From positions 186,001 through 250,000 of the forward strand of contig NZ_FMKA01000002.1 in assembly GCF_900096945.1 (NCBI RefSeq): 64,000 bases of DNA, written 5' to 3'. The notes beneath the pieces were generated by a model. The model saw only the letters and a list, made by a program, of their open reading frames with translations, was not told where the DNA came from and made no database searches. The stretch is from Anaerobium acetethylicum. GTDB taxonomy: Bacteria > Bacillota > Clostridia > Lachnospirales > Lachnospiraceae. Shown here in pieces: positions 21,246 to 30,469 of this stretch. The position numbers and the translations under genes were made by a program. Each line of letters starts with the position of its first letter. Position 1 is the first letter of the stretch.

Positions 21246-22316
21246 CTACAGATACTCATTGCGGTTACAGATTTTCAGGTTTTCAATGACCTTCTTGATG
21301 TCACCGGCATGGTCCTTGCTGCAGATCAGGGTAGCATCATCCGTATCCACGATGATCATGTCTTCGATTCCCACAGCTGCAATCAGCTTCTTAGAGCCTT
21401 CGATGATGCAGTTGCTGCTGTCGATCGTGATGATATTTCCATGGACAACATTTCCGTATTCGTTGGATTTCCTGATGCGGCCTACAGCAAGCCAGGATCC
21501 CACGTCATCCCAGCCAAAAGATCCGGGCAGGATATAAATGTTCTCCGCCTTTTCCATAATGCCGTAATCGATGGATTCGGACTCGAAGGCAGCGAATTCT
21601 TTTTCAAGAACAGAACCTTCTTCGGAGGTCCCGACGGAATCCCTGATTGTCATCAGGCCCTTGTAGGTATCCGGCATATAGATTTCGATATTCTTCAGTA
21701 TCGTGGAGGTCTTCCATACGAACATGCCGCTGTTCCAAAGATATTCTTCGGTTGCCAGATACTCCTTTGCAACTTCAAGGCTCGGCTTTTCTACGAACCG
21801 GTCCACCGCATATGCATGGTCTTCCAGGGAGTCGGAGTTGAATTTGATGTAGCCGTAGCCTGTTTCAGGATAATCCGGAGTGATTCCGATCGTCACGAGA
21901 TTTTCGCCCTTTTCGGCAATGGCGCAGGCATCTTTCAGAGTGGCGATGAACATGCTGTTGTATTTGATCAGATGGTCTGAAGGGAGCACCATCATTGTCG
22001 CATCCTCGTATTTTTTCGTGATGTGGACGGCGCCGAGCCCGATGCACGGAGCAGTGTTCCTGCTCATTGGCTCGCAGAGTATGTTTTCTTCCGGGATCCC
22101 GGGAAGCTGCTTCATAACAAGCGCCTTGTAATCTTTATTTGTCGCGATATAAATATCTTCCATTTCTACGATAGGAAGTATTCTCTCAACTGTATGCTGT
22201 ATCATGGTTCTGCCATCATCAGTCAGAGAAAGAAACTGTTTTGGCAGATCTTTTCTGCTCTTGGGCCAAAAACGCTCGCCGCGCCCGCCGGCCATAATCA
22301 GTGCTGTTTTTTTCAT
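21246..22316 (-). CDS. manC: Mannose-1-phosphate guanylyltransferase
   Basis: 'MKKTALIMAGGRGERFWPKSRKDLPKQFLSL', 'FVEKPSLEVAKEYL'; SD AGGGGGAA before ATG at 22316. Confidence 0.92.
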   Translation of the reverse strand: MKKTALIMAGGRGERFWPKSRKDLPKQFLSLTDDGRTMIQHTVERILPIVEMEDIYIATNKDYKALVMKQLPGIPEENILCEPMSRNTAPCIGLGAVHITKKYEDATMMVLPSDHLIKYNSMFIATLKDACAIAEKGENLVTIGITPDYPETGYGYIKFNSDSLEDHAYAVDRFVEKPSLEVAKEYLATEEYLWNSGMFVWKTSTILKNIEIYMPDTYKGLMTIRDSVGTSEEGSVLEKEFAAFESESIDYGIMEKAENIYILPGSFGWDDVGSWLAVGRIRKSNEYGNVVHGNIITIDSSNCIIEGSKKLIAAVGIEDMIIVDTDDATLICSKDHAGDIKKVIENLKICNRNEYL

Positions 22317-22346
22317 GGTGTTCTTATTCCCCCTGTTAAGATTTGA

Positions 22347-22505
22347 GTGCACTGACACATTGATATCTTGACAAATCACTTGCCTTGGTTTCCATCTGCG
22401 GCGTTGTCGTCAATCAGCGTAGCCACCGCTATGCCTCATTCCTCCGTCTTGCAGAATGAAAACCAATTCAGCGTCATTTGTCTAAGTGTCAATGTGTCAG
22501 CACAC
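22347..22505. repeat. Palindromic element D (about 160 bp)
   Basis: Outer arms GTGCACTGACACATTGATATCTTGACAAAT / ATTTGTCTAAGTGTCAATGTGTCAGCACAC; inner TTGGTTTCC-ATCTGC / GCAGAATGAAAACCAA; tip GCGTAGCcaccGCTATGC. Confidence 0.7.
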
Positions 22506-22787
22506 TAGTGATGTTTATGGTTTATGCTGCCTGGCTATCTGTGAAATGTGTAAAACAGCGTAAGACCATATCTTTTATGATACTATATTGAGAAAAATAA
22601 AACAATAATAACAGGTACGAAAAGTTGGGAAAAAGCGCCATATAAAGCAAAAACCTGGTAGACTTGTTTGGGGTTTTATGGTAGCATATTTAAAGCGACT
22701 GCTTATAAATTACAGGATATACGTCCTATGATTTATAAGTGTTCCACGAGGAAGCATACTTACTTTTTGAAGAGGAGAATTTATAAG

Positions 22788-24512
22788 ATGGGATTTATGG
22801 AAACATACGAATTATGGTGCAGGGATGAATATTTTAATGAAGAAACAAGATCGGAGCTTCTGGCGATCAGAGGCAATGATGCGGAAATAGAAGATCGTTT
22901 TTACAAGGATTTAGAGTTTGGGACCGGAGGACTCAGGGGCGTGATTGGCGCAGGAACGAACCGTATGAACCTTTATACGGTCAGAAAGGCGACCCAGGGG
23001 CTCGCCAATGTCATCCTTTCTGAAAATGGCCAGGACAAGGGAGTGGCAATCGCATACGATTCCAGGAACATGTCACCGGAATTTGCAGACGAGGCTGCCC
23101 TATGCCTGAATGCAAACGGTATCAGGACATACTGTTTTGAAGCCCTGAGGCCTACGCCTGAACTTTCATTTGCTGTAAGGGAGCTTGGCTGCATAGCCGG
23201 CATCGTCATTACAGCCAGCCACAACCCGCCTGAATACAACGGATACAAGGTATACTGGCAGGACGGCGCGCAGATCACCTATCCGAAGGATGAGGAAATC
23301 ATAACGGAAGTCAACAAAGTTAAGGATTTCCACACCATGAAGACTATGACAAAGGAAGCTGCCGTAAAGGCAGGACTCTACAATGTGATGGGCGAAGAGA
23401 TGGATGACAGATATATAGAAGCCCTGAAAAAGCTGATCATCAATCCGGAAGTCATCAAAGCCATGGCCGAGGATATCAAAATCGTATACACACCGCTCCA
23501 CGGCACGGGAAACATGCCTGTCAGGAGGGTCCTGAAGGAACTGGGATTCAAAAACGTATATGTGGTCAGGGAGCAGGAAATGCCGGACGGCAACTTTTCG
23601 ACCGTGTCCTATCCGAATCCGGAAGATCCAGCTGTATTCGAGCTGGCGATCAGGCTGGCAAAGGAAAAGGATGCTGACATCATCCTGGCTACGGATCCGG
23701 ATGCTGACAGGCTCGGCGTCTATGCAAAGGATTCCGCTACCGGGGATTACATCAGCTTTACGGGAAACATGTCGGGCATGCTGATCGCGGAATACATCCT
23801 CAGCCAGAGGAAGGCAAAGGGAACACTTCCGGCAAACGGCGCCCTCGTAAAGACCATAGTGACGACCAGCATGGCTGATGCGGTTGCAAAGGAATACGGC
23901 GTGAAACTGATAGAAGTCCTCACCGGATTCAAATATATCGGCGAACAGATCAAATTCTTTGAAGAGCAGAAGACCTGGGAATATGTATTCGGCCTTGAAG
24001 AAAGCTACGGATGCCTCGTGGGAACCCATGCAAGGGATAAGGATGCAGTCGTTGCCGTCATGGCCCTCTGCGAAGCGGCAGCATACTGCAAGAGCCAGAA
24101 CAGGACCCTGTGGGATGAGATGATCAGCTTATACGAGAAATACGGCTACTACCGCGAAGGCCTGGAATCCATAACACTGAAGGGAATCGAAGGGGTAGAG
24201 AAGATCAAAACCATAATAGAAAAGCTCAGAAGCAACCCGCCAGAACAGCTGGGCAGCCTGAAAGTCCTCAGGGTGCGCGACTACAGAAACGGTAAAGTGA
24301 AGGACATGGAAACAGGGGAGATATCGGAGACGGGACTGCCTGAATCCAACGTGCTCTACTATGACCTGAGCAACAATTCCTGGTGCTGCGTCAGACCTTC
24401 CGGAACTGAACCTAAAATCAAGTTCTACATGGGAGTAAAAGGGAACAGCCTGGAGGATTCGGACAGGGAACTGAAAAAACTGACGGAAGAGATGCTGAAG
24501 CTGGCGGAATAA
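22788..24512 (+). CDS. Phosphoglucomutase/phosphomannomutase (alpha-D-phosphohexomutase)
   Basis: 'GTGGLRGVIGAGTNRMN', 'GIVITASHNPPEYNGYKVYW', 'DPDADRLGVYA', 'CVRPSGTEPKIKFY'; SD AGGAGA before ATG at 22788. Confidence 0.93.
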   Translation: MGFMETYELWCRDEYFNEETRSELLAIRGNDAEIEDRFYKDLEFGTGGLRGVIGAGTNRMNLYTVRKATQGLANVILSENGQDKGVAIAYDSRNMSPEFADEAALCLNANGIRTYCFEALRPTPELSFAVRELGCIAGIVITASHNPPEYNGYKVYWQDGAQITYPKDEEIITEVNKVKDFHTMKTMTKEAAVKAGLYNVMGEEMDDRYIEALKKLIINPEVIKAMAEDIKIVYTPLHGTGNMPVRRVLKELGFKNVYVVREQEMPDGNFSTVSYPNPEDPAVFELAIRLAKEKDADIILATDPDADRLGVYAKDSATGDYISFTGNMSGMLIAEYILSQRKAKGTLPANGALVKTIVTTSMADAVAKEYGVKLIEVLTGFKYIGEQIKFFEEQKTWEYVFGLEESYGCLVGTHARDKDAVVAVMALCEAAAYCKSQNRTLWDEMISLYEKYGYYREGLESITLKGIEGVEKIKTIIEKLRSNPPEQLGSLKVLRVRDYRNGKVKDMETGEISETGLPESNVLYYDLSNNSWCCVRPSGTEPKIKFYMGVKGNSLEDSDRELKKLTEEMLKLAE

Positions 24513-24540
24513 TGCAGGCTGCGCAGAAGCGGGCAGGGAG

Positions 24541-25587
24541 ATGAACATGATGTTTTTGTATAAAGCATTTCTGATAGCGCTGCTGCTGGTCATAGCACCG
24601 GCTGTTTTAGGTTCGTTGTTGACGGACTTCAAAAGGAAAGGCGACGGCAGCCTGACAGCGCTCTATGTAAAGGGATGGCTGGTCATGATGGCGGTTTTCC
24701 AGCTGTTTGCAATTCCACTGATTTTCACCAGGGCGGACTTCACCACCCTGGTGCATGCATGGACAGTTGTCATCGTCCTGCTTTCTGTGATCCTGCTTGT
24801 CAGGAACAGGAAGGAATATTATAAAATATGGAAACAGTACCGGTACGGCAGGAGAGAAACCGTATGGCCTTATATTTTTGCCATAGAGCTGATCATCGTT
24901 CTGACCATGGCAATGGTTTTGCTGCAGCATGTAGACGACGACGATGCGTTCTATGTGGGAACTGCCGTTACGACTCTGCAGACCGATTCCATGTATGAAT
25001 ATGATGCTTACACGGGGGATGTATACGGCGCGTTTCCGGCCAGATATGTCCTGTCGCCGTTTCCTGTGTTCGTAGCTCTGATTGCGAAACTGACGATGCT
25101 TCATCCCACTATTATTGCGCATACTGTACTGCCGGTATTTCTGATTCCGCTGGCCTTCATGGTATACGGACTCATTGGAAGGGAGCTGTTCGGCGAGAAT
25201 AAAAAGGCAGTCGGCTTCTTTCTGTTAGCCCTGCTTGCACTGAACCTGTGGGGAAACTTTTCCGTATATACGTCCTCATCCTTTCTGCTGTTCAGGATCT
25301 GGCAGGGGAAGGCGGTGCTGGCAAGCATACTCCTGCCCCTTGTCATCTACAGCGCAGGATGTCTTCTGAATGAAAAAGGAAGAGGACAGGACTGGCTGAT
25401 GGCCCTGGCGCTTGCTCTTTCGAGCTGCATGGTATCCTCAATGGGAATCTTTCTGATGCCCCTGTCGCTGGGGGCATACGCGCTGGTTTATCTGGTTACA
25501 AGAAGAAAAGCTTATGTGATCGGAAGGGTGCTGTCCTGCTGCACACCTTGTATCATATACGGTCTGATTTATATTTTTGCGCTATAG
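24541..25587 (+). CDS. Multi-pass membrane protein (DUF6077-like), N-terminal part
   Basis: Hydrophobic; 'DDDDAFYVGTAVTTLQTDSMYEYDAYTG'; ends at TAG in frame with the next ORF. Confidence 0.65.
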   Translation: MNMMFLYKAFLIALLLVIAPAVLGSLLTDFKRKGDGSLTALYVKGWLVMMAVFQLFAIPLIFTRADFTTLVHAWTVVIVLLSVILLVRNRKEYYKIWKQYRYGRRETVWPYIFAIELIIVLTMAMVLLQHVDDDDAFYVGTAVTTLQTDSMYEYDAYTGDVYGAFPARYVLSPFPVFVALIAKLTMLHPTIIAHTVLPVFLIPLAFMVYGLIGRELFGENKKAVGFFLLALLALNLWGNFSVYTSSSFLLFRIWQGKAVLASILLPLVIYSAGCLLNEKGRGQDWLMALALALSSCMVSSMGIFLMPLSLGAYALVYLVTRRKAYVIGRVLSCCTPCIIYGLIYIFAL

Positions 25588-25599
25588 GGAGGAAAGCTG

Positions 25600-26370
25600 A
25601 TGTCTGAAATGGTACGACAAGCCTACAATATGTTTCAGGGTGACAGTACTTATTTAGTACTGTTCTATATAGCGCTGCTCTATGCCTTCATAGCGGACAG
25701 GAAGCTGAGGGAGCTTCTCGTATACCCTTCGCTAACTGTGATGGTGATTGCCTTTATGCCGGTCACTGCAAAAATCATCGCAGAGTATATCATAGGCGCT
25801 GAAGTATACTGGAGGGTGTTCTGGCTTCTTCCTATTATAATCGTAATTGCATATGCAGCCACCCACATGATTATGAGCAGGAAGAAAGCCAGCAGCAGAA
25901 GCATCACATTCCTTGTACTTCTGCTGCTGATCGCCTTATCGGGAAAATTCATCCTGACGGGAGAAAATTTCGAGATGCCGGAAAATTACTTTAAAATCCC
26001 GAATGAGGCAATCTTTATCGCTGAAATGATAAAGGAAGATAAAGGGACGGATATCGAAAGCGCAGCTCCAAAGCTGGCGGTCCCTTATGAACTTGCATGC
26101 ACCATCAGACAGTATGATGCATCGATTCCGCTTCTTTTCGGGAGGCGGCCCCATGATTCCCGTTCAGAAGGAAGCGTAGAAGTTTACGAAACCATCAATT
26201 CGGCAAACCCGGACATCGAAAAAATAGCGGAAATAGCCAGAAGGAACAGATGTGGATATATTGTCCTGGCAGTCAGCCAGCAGCCACTTTCATCTCCGGA
26301 GGACAGCGGCTATATTGAAGTGGGCAGGACAGGAAAGTACATTCTTTATAAAGATGGGACTCTGTTCTGA
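25600..26370 (+). CDS. Membrane protein (DUF6077-like), C-terminal part
   Basis: Same frame as previous ORF, 12 nt later; SD-like AGGGAGGAAAGCTG before ATG. Confidence 0.6.
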   Translation: MSEMVRQAYNMFQGDSTYLVLFYIALLYAFIADRKLRELLVYPSLTVMVIAFMPVTAKIIAEYIIGAEVYWRVFWLLPIIIVIAYAATHMIMSRKKASSRSITFLVLLLLIALSGKFILTGENFEMPENYFKIPNEAIFIAEMIKEDKGTDIESAAPKLAVPYELACTIRQYDASIPLLFGRRPHDSRSEGSVEVYETINSANPDIEKIAEIARRNRCGYIVLAVSQQPLSSPEDSGYIEVGRTGKYILYKDGTLF

Positions 26371-26615
26371 CCTCATTTGACGGATTTAAGAATATTTTAA
26401 TGAAATTTTTAGTTGCCCTTTGATTGCGAATATTGTATTATATAGCCTATGGAAATCATCAGCCGGGCTAATCCTGCCGGTTTTACTGTAACATTGTGGG
26501 AGTTTGGAAGTTTAAGGGACACCCACGTTTTTTTGCTGGACGGATTCAGGAGATCCGCTCACTGTTATCATTATAAATTATGAATGGTAAAGAAATGGAA
26601 ATAAGGTGATAACGC

Positions 26616-28019
26616 TTGATAAAGGACAATCAAAAACATTTTAACAGACTGCATGTAGTCATAGATGCCTTCGTAATTGCTGTCACCTATGCACTTGCAT
26701 GGTTGCTGAAATTTAAAAGCGGTATTTTTTATAACCCGGGACTGTATCTTTCAGTCCAGGTTTATTTTTCTGCATTGGCGTTCATAGTGCCTGTGTACCT
26801 GATACTTTATTATGCATTCAACCTCTATACGCCGAAGCGGGTGCAGGGAAGGCGTCTTGAAGCTGCTAATATCGTCAAGGCGAATACCATAGGCCTCCTT
26901 CTTTTCTTTGTAGTGCTCTATATCATCAAGCAGGTGGATTTCTCGAGATCAATGATCTTCATTTTCTACTGCATCAATATAGCAGCAGAGGTACTTGTAA
27001 GGAACGTCATCAGATACAGTTTACGGAATATCCGCAAGAAGGGCTTCAATCTGAAGCACATACTCCTCGTCGGATACAGCAGGGCTGCGGAGGAATACAT
27101 AGACAGGATCAGGGCGAATCCACAGTGGGGATATGTCGTCAGGGGAATCCTGGATGACAATGTGGAGCGAGGCACCATATATAAAGGGATCAAGGTTCTT
27201 GGACGCATAGACAATCTGTTTGTCATCCTGCCGGAGAACAAACTGGACGAAATTGCGATTACCCTGAGCATCAACGAATATGCAAAACTTGAACATATCG
27301 TAAGCCTATGCGAAAAATCAGGCGTGCATACAAAATTCATTCCCGATTACAACAACATCATTCCTACAAAGCCATATACAGAAGATCTTCTGGGTCTTCC
27401 GGTCATTAATATCAGAAGGGTTCCGCTGACAAATACCCTGAACATGATTTCAAAAAGGATGGTCGATATCGTCGGTGCGGCAGCGGCAATCATCCTGTTT
27501 TCGCCTGTTATGCTCGTGACGGCAATCATTATAAGGCTCACATCGAAAGGCCCTTTGATTTATGCACAGGAAAGGGTCGGGCTTCATAACAAGACCTTCC
27601 GGATGTACAAATTCCGTTCCATGGAGGTTCAGGCACCGAAGGAAGAACAGAGCGCCTGGACTGTAAAGAACGATCCGAGGGTCACCGGAATCGGAAAATT
27701 CATAAGGAAGACGAGCATCGACGAATTCCCGCAGTTCTTCAACGTCCTGATGGGTGACATGAGCCTTGTGGGACCAAGACCCGAGAGGCCTTTCTTCGTC
27801 GAAAAATTCCGCGAAGAGATTCCAAGATACATGGTAAAACACCAGGTAAGGCCGGGGCTTACGGGCTGGGCGCAGGTGAATGGATACAGGGGAGATACCT
27901 CCATAAGAAAAAGGATAGATCATGATCTATATTATATAGAGAACTGGACAATGGGTTTTGATATTAAAATTCTGTTTTTAACAGTATTTAAGGGGTTTGT
28001 AAACAAGAACGCTTATTAG
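26616..28019 (+). CDS. Undecaprenyl-phosphate glucose/galactose phosphotransferase (WcaJ-like)
   Basis: CoA-binding-like middle domain plus 'YKFRSMEVQAPKEEQSAWTVKNDPRVTGIGKFIRKTSIDEFPQFFNVLMGDMSLVGPRPERP'. Confidence 0.9.
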   Translation: MIKDNQKHFNRLHVVIDAFVIAVTYALAWLLKFKSGIFYNPGLYLSVQVYFSALAFIVPVYLILYYAFNLYTPKRVQGRRLEAANIVKANTIGLLLFFVVLYIIKQVDFSRSMIFIFYCINIAAEVLVRNVIRYSLRNIRKKGFNLKHILLVGYSRAAEEYIDRIRANPQWGYVVRGILDDNVERGTIYKGIKVLGRIDNLFVILPENKLDEIAITLSINEYAKLEHIVSLCEKSGVHTKFIPDYNNIIPTKPYTEDLLGLPVINIRRVPLTNTLNMISKRMVDIVGAAAAIILFSPVMLVTAIIIRLTSKGPLIYAQERVGLHNKTFRMYKFRSMEVQAPKEEQSAWTVKNDPRVTGIGKFIRKTSIDEFPQFFNVLMGDMSLVGPRPERPFFVEKFREEIPRYMVKHQVRPGLTGWAQVNGYRGDTSIRKRIDHDLYYIENWTMGFDIKILFLTVFKGFVNKNAY

Positions 28020-28041
28020 TGTCGGATAGAGAGGTTAGAAA

Positions 28042-29229
28042 ATGTCGGTTGAAGAAAAACAGATGAAAAAGAGAAATAAAAATAGCAGGGCAGCAAAAAG
28101 AAGAAGACGCAGGAGGATCATCCTGGGCGTTGAATTGTTTTTGATCCTGATCCTGGCAGGTGTCCTTTATGGATATACGAAATATGGCATGATGCAGAAG
28201 GAAGAGATTCCGGAAGAAGATGTCATCGTCAACGAAATCGATGATGAGACGACGGTCGAAAAAGAAGGATACAGGAATATCGCACTATTTGGAGTGGATT
28301 CAAGGACAGCAGGTTCCCTGGGTGAAGGAAACCACAGCGACTGTATCATCGTTGCCAGCATCAACAACAAGACAGGGGATATCAAGCTTGTCTCAGTATA
28401 CAGGGACACTTATCTGAACCAGTCGACGGACAGCTACAACAAGGCGACACAGGCTTATTTCTCAGGAGGACCGAAGCAGTCCATCAATATGCTCAACATG
28501 AACCTCGATCTGGATATCAAGGATTATGTTTCGGTGGATTTCGCAGCTCTGGTTGATGTAATTGACCTGTTAGGCGGAATCGAAATCGATATACAGACCG
28601 CTGATGAAGTTGTTCATCTTAATAACTATGCAATCGAGACATCAAAAGTAACGGGAGTCAAGACTACAAAGGTCAAAAAGCCAGGGCTTCAGGTTCTTGA
28701 CGGGGTACAGGCTACTTCCTATGCAAGGATCAGGTATACGGCAGGTGACGACTTCAGAAGAACAGAGCGCCAGAGAGAGGTAATCGAGAAGATTATCGAA
28801 AAGGCGAAAACGGCAAATGTCGTTACCCTGAACAAAGTAATTAATGAAGTATTCCCACAGGTATCAACAAGCCTTTCTATAAAAGAGCTTATCGCACTTG
28901 TGCCGAATGCTGCAAAATACAGCATCAGTGAGACTGCCGGATTCCCGTTCGATAAGACGACAGGTACCGTAGGAAAGAGAGGCAGCTGTGTAATCGCCCA
29001 GGGCCTCGAGCAGAATGTCGTTCAGCTCCATGAATTCCTGTTCGGAGAAAAGGACTATCAGCCATCTGCAACCGTGACGCAGATCAATAATAAAATCATT
29101 AAGGATACCGGAGTCAAAGCGCTGATAAAAGAAGAGACAGAAGAAGAGACAGACGAAGAAACAGATGACAGCGGAGATTCGAAGTCTACAACGGGTTCTA
29201 GTACCAAGACCAGCACAAGCAAGAATTAA
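28042..29229 (+). CDS. LytR-CpsA-Psr (LCP) family protein
   Basis: 'NIALFGVDSR...HSDCIIVASINNKTGDIKLVSVYRDTYL...YVSVDFAALVDVIDLLGGIEIDI...YARIRYTAGDDFRRTERQREVI'. Confidence 0.93.
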   Translation: MSVEEKQMKKRNKNSRAAKRRRRRRIILGVELFLILILAGVLYGYTKYGMMQKEEIPEEDVIVNEIDDETTVEKEGYRNIALFGVDSRTAGSLGEGNHSDCIIVASINNKTGDIKLVSVYRDTYLNQSTDSYNKATQAYFSGGPKQSINMLNMNLDLDIKDYVSVDFAALVDVIDLLGGIEIDIQTADEVVHLNNYAIETSKVTGVKTTKVKKPGLQVLDGVQATSYARIRYTAGDDFRRTERQREVIEKIIEKAKTANVVTLNKVINEVFPQVSTSLSIKELIALVPNAAKYSISETAGFPFDKTTGTVGKRGSCVIAQGLEQNVVQLHEFLFGEKDYQPSATVTQINNKIIKDTGVKALIKEETEEETDEETDDSGDSKSTTGSSTKTSTSKN

Positions 29230-29382
29230 AGTAATAGATCAGGTAAAAAGGAGATTTCTGCATTGGAAAATTCAGAGTCTCTTTTTTGCTGTCTCCTGCC
29301 ATTTTGCAAGGCGGAGTGGAGCAGAACGGGGGCAAAAAGCCGTCCGGGCATCAAAGAGAGCAGCTTCGGAAAGGAAGATAGT

Positions 29383-30303
29383 ATGGAAAAAACATTTACA
29401 GTCGACTTAATAGTGCCTGCATATAAGCCAGGCAGGGAACTGGACCTCCTTCTTGAAAAAATCCAGGAACAGACCCACAAGGTCCGCAAGATCATCCTGG
29501 TCAATACGGAGAAGGCATATCTGGACGAAAACCGGTATAAGGATATCAAAAACCTTCAGATACATCATATAAAGAAGTCAGAGTTCGATCATGGAAGGAC
29601 AAGGGATTTCGGGGCAAAGCTTTCAGATGCTGACATACTCGTATTCATGACCCAGGACGCAGTACCCAAAAACGAAAGGCTTATCGAGAATCTGCTCAGG
29701 CCCTTTGCGAATCCTGAGATCGGAGCGGCTTATGCAAGGCAGCTCCCAGCGGACGACTGCAGGGAGGTGGAGAAATTCACCAGAGCGTTCAACTATCCAG
29801 CCCAGTCTTCGGTCAAGTCCCTGAAAGATCTGGACAGGCTCGGGATCAAGACCTTTTTCTGCTCGAATGTCTGTGCCGCCTACAGGAGGGACTTATATGA
29901 GAGCCTCGGGGGATTCGTGAAGAAAACCATATTCAATGAAGATATGATTTTTGCCGGAAACATTATAAAATCCGGGAAGAGCATTGCCTATGCGGCAGAT
30001 GCAGAGGTTGTCCATTCCCACAACTACGGGAATATGGAGCAGCTGAGGAGAAATTTTGATCTGGCCGTCTCCCAGGAAGATCATCCTGAGGTTTTTGCAG
30101 GGGTGAAATCAGAGAGCGAGGGGATTAAGCTCGTAAAGAAAAGTGCAGCACATCTGGTCAGGATCGGAAAGCCATGGCTCATTCCGGATCTCATCATAAA
30201 AAGCGGATTCAAATTCATTGGCTACAAGCTGGGAAGAAAATACCGCTCCCTTCCCCAGTGGCTCATAAACAGGCTGACAATGAACCGTGCATACTGGCTT
30301 TAA
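29383..30303 (+). CDS. Glycosyltransferase family 2 (rhamnosyltransferase-like)
   Basis: 'VDLIVPAYKPGRELDLLLEKI...EFDHGRTRDFGAKLSDADILVFMTQDAVP'; SD AAGGAAG before ATG at 29383. Confidence 0.88.
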   Translation: MEKTFTVDLIVPAYKPGRELDLLLEKIQEQTHKVRKIILVNTEKAYLDENRYKDIKNLQIHHIKKSEFDHGRTRDFGAKLSDADILVFMTQDAVPKNERLIENLLRPFANPEIGAAYARQLPADDCREVEKFTRAFNYPAQSSVKSLKDLDRLGIKTFFCSNVCAAYRRDLYESLGGFVKKTIFNEDMIFAGNIIKSGKSIAYAADAEVVHSHNYGNMEQLRRNFDLAVSQEDHPEVFAGVKSESEGIKLVKKSAAHLVRIGKPWLIPDLIIKSGFKFIGYKLGRKYRSLPQWLINRLTMNRAYWL

Positions 30304-30368
30304 CGGCATCTGCGCCGTTGTTCGAATGTGAATAGAAGTTCAAAGTTTTTTAATCAATTAAACACAAA

Positions 30369-30398
30369 TTGAACACAAACTCTTGTTAAACTTATAAT
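30369..30398 (+). promoter_or_regulatory. Candidate sigma-A promoter for the HtrA gene, TTGAAC-18-TATAAT
   Basis: -35 at 30369-30374, -10 at 30393-30398. Confidence 0.5.
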
Positions 30399-30469
30399 CA
30401 GTTAAAAGATAAGCAGCCCGGATATGCAAGCCTTCATTTGGCAGGGCAAGTTTGAAAGGAGAATCATTT

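Noticed and set aside
23166-24029. 287-aa minus-strand ORF opposite the phosphohexomutase gene
   Set aside because: Antisense to strongly conserved enzyme motifs; typical spurious long antisense frame.
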